From: Flavobacterium endoglycinae
Lineage (GTDB): Bacteria > Bacteroidota > Bacteroidia > Flavobacteriales > Flavobacteriaceae
Length of the DNA: 64,000 nt
Assembly (NCBI RefSeq): GCF_017352115.1
Contig: NZ_CP071448.1
Span: 3,371,001-3,435,000, forward strand
Reading direction: 5' to 3'
How positions within the stretch are numbered: position 1 is the stretch's first letter; each line of letters starts with the position of its first letter. The notes beneath the pieces are model-generated. The model was not told the DNA's origin. It did not search any database and saw only the letters and a list, made by a program, of their open reading frames with translations. This document shows, piece by piece, positions 59,064-64,000 of the stretch. The translations under genes were made by a program, and so were the position numbers.

Positions 59064-60323
59064 ATGGTGCACGAAAGAGTAATGGAAAAACTGGCAATTT
59101 TAGCCGATGCAGCAAAATATGATGTCTCGTGTTCATCCAGCGGCAGCAAACGGAAAAATACAGGAAAAGGTATTGGTGAAGCTTCGGGAAACGGAATTTG
59201 TCATGCTTATACCGAAGACGGACGCTGCGTTTCTCTACTTAAAATTTTACTAACCAATCATTGTATTTTCGACTGCGCCTATTGTGTTAGCAGAAAAAGC
59301 AATGATATTAAGCGTGCCGCTTTTACTGTTCAAGAAGTAGTAGATTTGACGATTGGTTTTTACCGAAGAAATTATATTGAAGGTTTGTTTTTGAGTTCGG
59401 GAATTTTTGACAATCCTGATTATACCATGGAACGTTTGGTAAGAATTGTAAAGAAACTTCGCTTAGAAGAAAACTTTAACGGTTATATTCATCTCAAAGC
59501 CATTCCAGGTGCGAGTGCCGAACTTTTGAAAGAAGCCGGACTATATGCCGATCGTTTGAGTGTAAATGTCGAAATGCCAACAGAACAAAGCCTGAAATTA
59601 CTGGCTCCAGATAAAAATCATATCGATGTTATTAAACCAATGGAATATTTGAAAAATGAAATCGTTGGGTACAAAGAAGAAAAAAAACAAAACTACAAAG
59701 CACCACTTTTTGTGCCAGCGGGACAAAGCACACAGATGGTTATTGGCGCTACAAAAGAGAATGATCTCGAAATTCTGGGAATGGCAAATTATTTCTATGA
59801 AAAAATGAATATGCGTCGTGTTTATTATTCAGGTTATGTGCCAATAAGTTACGATAGCAGACTTCCGGCAATTGGAACACCTGTTCCCATGATTCGCGAA
59901 AACCGTTTGTATCAGGCCGATTGGTTAATTCGTTTTTACGGATTTAATGTCAATGAAATTGTAGGTTTTGATCAGCCTAATCTTGATTTGGATATTGATC
60001 CAAAATTGGGATGGGCTTTGCGAAATTTGGATAAATTTCCTGTTGATATTAATACTGCTGATTTAGAATTGATTCTTAGAATTCCGGGAATTGGCGTTTC
60101 TAGTGCAAAAAAAATCGTTGCAGCAAGAAGATTTAAAAGACTTCAGCCTGAAGATCTGCAGAAATTAGGGATCGCTTACAGTCGTTCAAAATACTTTCTG
60201 GCTTTTGCTTCACCGTTTCAATTACAGCGGGATTTGACTTCCATTCAAATAAAAGATCATATTTTGAATACGCAGAAAAGCAAATACAAAAATGATTTTT
60301 CGAATCAGCTTTCTTTATTTTAA
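59064..60323 (+). CDS. Radical SAM protein with C-terminal HhH (putative DNA modification/repair, TIGR03916-like)
   Basis: This 419-aa protein is probably cytoplasmic. Start 59064 (MVHERVMEKLAILADAAKYD) has an AGAAGAGA stretch upstream and begins at the usual family N-terminus. Earlier ATGs (from 58956) would add 36 unsupported residues. The rSAM cluster is CIFDCAYC (Cys67, Cys71, Cys74), with 'GLFLSSGIFDNPDYTMERLV' and 'RLSVNVEMPTEQSLKLLAPD' following. A helix-hairpin-helix at about 329-385 ('ILRIPGIGVSSAKKIVAARR') indicates DNA binding. The family name is given in other genomes to genes paired with a DUF4130 or uracil-DNA-glycosylase protein. The next gene is such a partner. Confidence 0.92.
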   Translation: MVHERVMEKLAILADAAKYDVSCSSSGSKRKNTGKGIGEASGNGICHAYTEDGRCVSLLKILLTNHCIFDCAYCVSRKSNDIKRAAFTVQEVVDLTIGFYRRNYIEGLFLSSGIFDNPDYTMERLVRIVKKLRLEENFNGYIHLKAIPGASAELLKEAGLYADRLSVNVEMPTEQSLKLLAPDKNHIDVIKPMEYLKNEIVGYKEEKKQNYKAPLFVPAGQSTQMVIGATKENDLEILGMANYFYEKMNMRRVYYSGYVPISYDSRLPAIGTPVPMIRENRLYQADWLIRFYGFNVNEIVGFDQPNLDLDIDPKLGWALRNLDKFPVDINTADLELILRIPGIGVSSAKKIVAARRFKRLQPEDLQKLGIAYSRSKYFLAFASPFQLQRDLTSIQIKDHILNTQKSKYKNDFSNQLSLF

Positions 60324-60327
60324 ATCA

Positions 60328-61104
60328 ATGACACAAGTAATTTACGATGGCACTTATGAAGGCTGGCTCACGGCAGTATTCGAAATATACGAACTGAAAT
60401 TCGACGATGTGGTTTTTGCCAAAAGTGAAGTTTCAAACGCTTTGTTTTTTTCAGATCGATATATCGTAATAACAGATTTGCAAAAAGCGAAACGAGTTTT
60501 AAAAGGGTTGAAAGACAAACTTTCAAGAGAAGGTTTTGCGAATATTTATAAAGCTTTTTTATCAGACATTGATAAAATTGACGAGACCTTATTTCAATAT
60601 GTAAAGTATATTTTTTCGAGTGCTGTAAATATTGAAGATGATTTGTCTAATTCTGCCGTTTTGGGAGTGAGAAAAGCAGCTTACGTAACCGGAAGGGAAA
60701 GTCATAGAATGAAAGCTTTCGTGAGGTTTAAATTGACAAAAGATAATTTGTATTACGCTGTCGTAGAACCCGACTGCGATGTTTTGCCTCTCATAGAAAA
60801 ACATTTTAAAATCCGTTATGCAGACCAACGCTGGTTAATTTATGATACTAAACGCAAATACGGAATTTATTACGATCTCGAAAATACTACTTCGGTACAA
60901 TTAGAATTTAATGCCAATTCTAATTCTTCTCAATTTTTAGCCGAAATAAGTGATGACAACGAAGAGTTTTTCCAGAATCTTTGGCGACAGTTTTTTAAAA
61001 GCGTCAATATTGAATCCCGAAAAAACACCAAACTGCATATACAGCACATGCCGAAACGGTATTGGAAAAATCTCATAGAGAAAATTCCAGATATGAAAAA
61101 GTAA
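60328..61104 (+). CDS. DUF4130 (TIGR03915-like) putative DNA repair protein
   Basis: This 258-aa protein lies 4 bp after the radical-SAM gene. Start 60328 gives MTQVIYDGTYEGWLTAVFEI, the normal family N-terminus. The frame from 60292 lies within the preceding gene. The core reads 'AAYVTGRESHRMKAFVRFKL', 'YYAVVEPDCDVLPLIEKHFK', 'RYADQRWLIYDTKRKYGIYY' and 'QNLWRQFFKSVNIESRKNTK'. These match the DUF4130 domain and, in many bacteria, the N-terminal part of uracil-DNA-glycosylase-type proteins. Here there is no glycosylase domain in the same chain. The pair with the rSAM/HhH protein has not been given a reaction. Confidence 0.9.
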   Translation: MTQVIYDGTYEGWLTAVFEIYELKFDDVVFAKSEVSNALFFSDRYIVITDLQKAKRVLKGLKDKLSREGFANIYKAFLSDIDKIDETLFQYVKYIFSSAVNIEDDLSNSAVLGVRKAAYVTGRESHRMKAFVRFKLTKDNLYYAVVEPDCDVLPLIEKHFKIRYADQRWLIYDTKRKYGIYYDLENTTSVQLEFNANSNSSQFLAEISDDNEEFFQNLWRQFFKSVNIESRKNTKLHIQHMPKRYWKNLIEKIPDMKK

Positions 61105-61141
61105 AGCGGATTAGTTCAAAACTAATCCGCTTTTTGTTTTT
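61103..61141. terminator. Terminator of the rSAM-DUF4130 operon
   Basis: The 12-bp stem AGCGGATTAGTT/AACTAATCCGCT with a 4-base loop is followed by a T-run. It can also serve the convergent DUF1349 gene. Confidence 0.9.
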
Positions 61142-61156
61142 TTTGAAGAAATGAAT

Positions 61157-61903
61157 TTAGATTCCTAAACGAAAATCTTTGACGCTTTTTTGTTCCAAAA
61201 CAACATCTTCAAAATAACTTGTGGTTCCTTTTTCGATTGGACATTGCGCGCTGATTCCTGTCCAAAGTTCTGCCGGATAATTGTTTTTGTACAAACGAAC
61301 CATCTGCCAGTTTTTATTATCAAGAGAATAATAACTCGCCACAGTCTGCGTATCTGATGAAATTTTCATATAAACCGTTTTTTCTTTTACCACATCGTGA
61401 TTATTGTCATCAGAAGTTCCCATTGTGCGAACCGTTACAATTCTGTGATTACCGCGTTCATCCTGTTCAAAACAGAATTTCTGGTAAAAATTGTCATTTA
61501 CGTACAAATATAAAACTCCAGCATTGTACAAACCTTTAAATTCAGGAGTCACTTTTGCAGTAATCGTAAAGGGTTTGGTATTGTCTAATTTCGATAAAAG
61601 AATAGGAGCAGAGGTATTGGATAATTTGTTGTTAGGATCAGAGAAATAATCTTTTTTCTCGCCCACATGAAATTCGATATTATTTTTGGAATCTACTTTA
61701 GCGAGCGTATCGGCACCGTTAATTGATTTTGTAAAATGAATGTTATTTAGTTTTACATCGCACGGAGTGCCGCGTACCACAGCGGAATCTTCTGATTTTA
61801 TATTTGTGTTTTCGGCTGTTTTATTTTCTTTCGAAGCAGTATTGCAAGCCGAAAATAAAATGATTCCAAAGATTGCAGAGCAGATTAGAAATTTAGTTTT
61901 CAT
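61157..61903 (-). CDS. DUF1349-domain lipoprotein
   Basis: This 248-aa lipoprotein has lipobox 'LFSAC' (Cys20) and a Thr/Glu-rich linker. A DUF1349 (concanavalin-like beta-sandwich) domain at about 65-245 has 'GLYNAGVLYLYVNDNFYQKF', 'CFEQDERGNHRIVTVRTMGT' and 'VASYYSLDNKNWQMVRLYKN'. DUF1349 proteins bind or act on carbohydrate in some structures, but most are unknown. It has a full promoter (61947-61977) and is divergent from the LuxR gene. Confidence 0.87.
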   Translation of the reverse strand: MKTKFLICSAIFGIILFSACNTASKENKTAENTNIKSEDSAVVRGTPCDVKLNNIHFTKSINGADTLAKVDSKNNIEFHVGEKKDYFSDPNNKLSNTSAPILLSKLDNTKPFTITAKVTPEFKGLYNAGVLYLYVNDNFYQKFCFEQDERGNHRIVTVRTMGTSDDNNHDVVKEKTVYMKISSDTQTVASYYSLDNKNWQMVRLYKNNYPAELWTGISAQCPIEKGTTSYFEDVVLEQKSVKDFRLGI

Positions 61904-61946
61904 AAAATGTTTTTGTTAGAAGTATAAAAATGATAATTTAGTTTTT

Positions 61947-61977
61947 CAAATTTACTTTCGCTTTCCAAAAACGACAA
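61947..61977 (-). promoter_or_regulatory. Complete promoter of the DUF1349 gene
   Basis: On the minus strand TTG (61975-61977), a 20-bp spacer, and TAAATTTG (61947-61954) match the flavobacterial consensus at both elements. It is 44 bp before the start. Confidence 0.7.
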
Positions 61978-62007
61978 TACCTAAAATTAACCAATTTCAC
62001 TAATGCT

Positions 62008-62778
62008 ATGTCAAAAGTTTCGATAGAAGAACAGCTCGCTTCTACATTTTTAAAGCAGACTTTTCTAGATGGGGAAACTCTTAATATAGACGATTATAAA
62101 AAATTAGCTTCCGCTTACGTTTCTATAGAACAATGCGTTGCGGTTCTTTCCGATTATCAAGCTGATTGCAGTTATATTTATAATAGCGATTTTGGAAAAA
62201 TATTCGGACTTCCTTCTGGTGATTTGTTTATTGATTCGGCTTTTGAAGACTGTATTTTCGACAAACTCAATTCTAATGATGTAGTCGAGCGCCATGCGCT
62301 TGAACTTCAGTTTTATCAATTTCTTAAAAACTTACCCATCGAAGAGTATAGAAAATACAGCACTTTTACCCGCCTGCGTACTTCAGATCCTGAAAATCTG
62401 AGTTACATTAACCATCGGACCATGTACCTCAAAAAATCGCCAAATGGCAGCATCTTGCTTTCACTTTGTTTGTATGCCCCATCCACAGATTCGCAGTCCC
62501 GAAATGGAATTGATGGAAAAATTGTTAACATACAAACCGGCGAAACCATCGCTTCGGAAAAATACAAACCTTACAGCGAAACAATTCTTTCTAAAAGAGA
62601 ATTAGAAATTTTAACCCTTGTGGCAAAAGGGAATAACAGCGATCAGATTGCCGATTTGCTAAATATTTCGGTTTATACTGTTCGCCGTCATAGACAAAAT
62701 ATAATTCAGAAAATGAAAGTTGCTAATACCACAGAAGCACTTAAAACCGCTTTTGTAATGGGATTGATAAACGCTTAA
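62008..62778 (+). CDS. LuxR-family (GerE-type) transcriptional regulator
   Basis: This 256-aa regulator has an N-terminal domain of about 180 residues, PAS-like in hydrophobic pattern ('QCVAVLSDYQADCSYIYNSD'). The C-terminal LuxR helix-turn-helix is at about 190-250 ('LSKRELEILTLVAKGNNSDQ' and 'IADLLNISVYTVRRHRQNII'). No receiver Asp is visible, so it is not a standard response regulator. It is divergent from DUF1349 and convergent with GH130, with 2 bp between. Confidence 0.9.
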   Translation: MSKVSIEEQLASTFLKQTFLDGETLNIDDYKKLASAYVSIEQCVAVLSDYQADCSYIYNSDFGKIFGLPSGDLFIDSAFEDCIFDKLNSNDVVERHALELQFYQFLKNLPIEEYRKYSTFTRLRTSDPENLSYINHRTMYLKKSPNGSILLSLCLYAPSTDSQSRNGIDGKIVNIQTGETIASEKYKPYSETILSKRELEILTLVAKGNNSDQIADLLNISVYTVRRHRQNIIQKMKVANTTEALKTAFVMGLINA

Positions 62779-62780
62779 TT

Positions 62781-64000
62781 TTATTTGCTTTTCTTCAAAG
62801 CATCCAGCAATTCCGCCAGATCAACCACACCATAAGTTGAAGAATAATCTGAAACTGCATAAGGTAAAATCAAACTGTTGTTGTGAATAATTGCGCCGCA
62901 AGAATACACTACATTTGGAACATAACCTTCGCGTTCATCTTCAAGCGGAGAAAGCAAAGGTTCTTTCAATCTTCCAATTTCTTTTGAAGGATCGTCGAGA
63001 TCAAACAGCGAAGCACCTATACAATAACGTCGCATGGTTCCTACACCGTGTGTAATAACCAGCCAGCCTTCTTCTGTCCAAAGTGGAGAACCACAGTTTC
63101 CTATCTGCGTCAATTCCCAAGTATAACGAGGTTCTTGCAGCAAGATTGGATTGTTCCATTGCGTGGCACGTTCCGAAAACATGATGTAATTGTTCACACC
63201 GTCAATTCGGGCCAGCATTGCATATTTTCCTTTTATTTTACGAGGAAATAAAGCAAGGTTTTTATTTTGAGCTCCAGTTCCGTGTAAAGGCATAATTCTG
63301 AAATTATAAAAATCTTCAGTAGAAATAAGTTTTGGTAAAATCGTGTGTCCGTTATAAGCCGTATAAGTTGCCATAACGCGTACTGAATTGTCATCATCTA
63401 CAAAACGGACAAAACGCGCATCTTCGATACCACGACTTTCAGAATCTGAAATCGGGAATATAACACGTTCTGTAATATCCGAATCATGATTAAACTGTAC
63501 ATCGTAAAATGAATTTGCCAGCCAGATAATTTCTTCCAGCGCCGTTCTTCTTTCCTGACGTATAGATGGATCGGCTAAAGCGGTATATATTAGATTTTTT
63601 AAAACGGCAAATTCAAATTCATTTGGGAGATCGCTCATAATTTGAACAATATATTTATCCTGCGTATGCATTTCGGATAATTTGGTCAAAAAGCGCTCCT
63701 TGTTAAGCAGTGTTTTATGTTCGATTTCGGATTTATCAATATGATGACCAATTTTCATCACATGAAGATTATTGTCGCGGTCTAAAATACCTCTTCTAAA
63801 AACAATCGAAGAAATATGACCTTCTCCCGTAGCACGAAACGAAATAACGACTCTTTTTTCACCAGCTTCTAATCCAGACTGGTCAAAATCTTCTACAATC
63901 GATGGGTTAAAAATTGCCGCTGATTCTATCGCATATTCCATAGTGCAATACGAACCAATTAGCATTTTACGATTTAACGACATGGCTTCGTAATCAATCT
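62781..64000 (-). CDS. Glycoside hydrolase family 130 protein (N-terminus outside the window)
   Basis: The minus-strand frame is open to the right edge: an ATG at 63981-63983 is preceded by in-frame codons for IDYEA without a stop. The true start therefore probably lies beyond 64000 and the window holds about 405 codons. The visible part has GH130 features: 'MEYAIESAAIFNPSIVEDFD', 'VVISFRATGEGHISSIVFRR', 'SRGIEDARFVRFVDDDNSVR', 'PRKIKGKYAMLARIDGVNNY' and 'YSCGAIIHNNSLILPYAVSD'. The enzymes cleave or phosphorolyse beta-mannosides. Confidence 0.88.
   Translation of the reverse strand, partial: IDYEAMSLNRKMLIGSYCTMEYAIESAAIFNPSIVEDFDQSGLEAGEKRVVISFRATGEGHISSIVFRRGILDRDNNLHVMKIGHHIDKSEIEHKTLLNKERFLTKLSEMHTQDKYIVQIMSDLPNEFEFAVLKNLIYTALADPSIRQERRTALEEIIWLANSFYDVQFNHDSDITERVIFPISDSESRGIEDARFVRFVDDDNSVRVMATYTAYNGHTILPKLISTEDFYNFRIMPLHGTGAQNKNLALFPRKIKGKYAMLARIDGVNNYIMFSERATQWNNPILLQEPRYTWELTQIGNCGSPLWTEEGWLVITHGVGTMRRYCIGASLFDLDDPSKEIGRLKEPLLSPLEDEREGYVPNVVYSCGAIIHNNSLILPYAVSDYSSTYGVVDLAELLDALKKSK

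Noticed and set aside
1..64000. CRISPR arrays, prophage or insertion sequences
   Set aside because: No regularly spaced repeats, no transposase or integrase frames, and no phage structural genes were seen.

Overview
This window is low-GC chromosomal DNA from a member of the Bacteroidota, very probably a Flavobacterium close to F. johnsoniae. The evidence is a SusC/SusD pair, flavobacterial -7 promoter elements of the form TAnnTTTG, many DUF2807/PspC/DUF5683-type proteins, A-rich start regions without strong Shine-Dalgarno sequences, and several families of extragenic palindromes. I see no phage, transposase, CRISPR array or rRNA. One tRNA (Pro, anticodon TGG) is present. Two genes run off the ends: a TPR protein at the left and a GH130 glycosidase at the right.

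Left half (1-35 kb) is mostly core. It holds GAPDH, lipoyl synthase, two tandem M48 metalloproteases, a TonB-type energy transducer, an ECF sigma factor overlapping a glycosyltransferase, PaiB-like, murB, a GT4 glycosyltransferase, DUF2461 and recF on the minus strand. Next come a TPR membrane protein, ribH, mutL, two rhomboid proteases and an EEP-family phosphatase on the plus strand. Then follow wbqC, lepB, dapB, DUF5683, parB and parA on the minus strand, and a RlpA protein. A secreted beta-helix protein, tRNA-Pro, thioredoxin reductase and a padR-pspC-DUF2807-DUF2807 envelope-stress-like operon complete this part.

The middle (35-47 kb) contains a three-domain GH18-CE4-GT2 protein that looks like a one-chain exopolysaccharide machine. 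It is followed by a copper-handling region on the minus strand: a Cys-rich exported protein, DUF3347, an HMA-AraC fusion regulator, a CopA-type P1B ATPase, a multicopper oxidase fused to a CopB-like barrel, a small membrane protein, and an unlisted 51-residue Cys-Cys protein.

The right part (47-64 kb) has an AraC/MFS divergent pair and an orphan SusC-SusD-DUF4957/5123 glycan-uptake operon. A perfect 14-bp LacI-type operator palindrome lies over the SusC transcription start. Two AraC/unknown genes follow, then a radical-SAM plus DUF4130 (TIGR03916/TIGR03915-like) putative DNA repair pair, a DUF1349 lipoprotein, a LuxR regulator and GH130.

The best candidates for little-described biology are the radical-SAM/DUF4130 pair, the HMA-AraC copper regulator with its small Cys-rich partners, the GH18-CE4-GT2 fusion, and the nested or word-permuted extragenic palindromes found between genes throughout the window.
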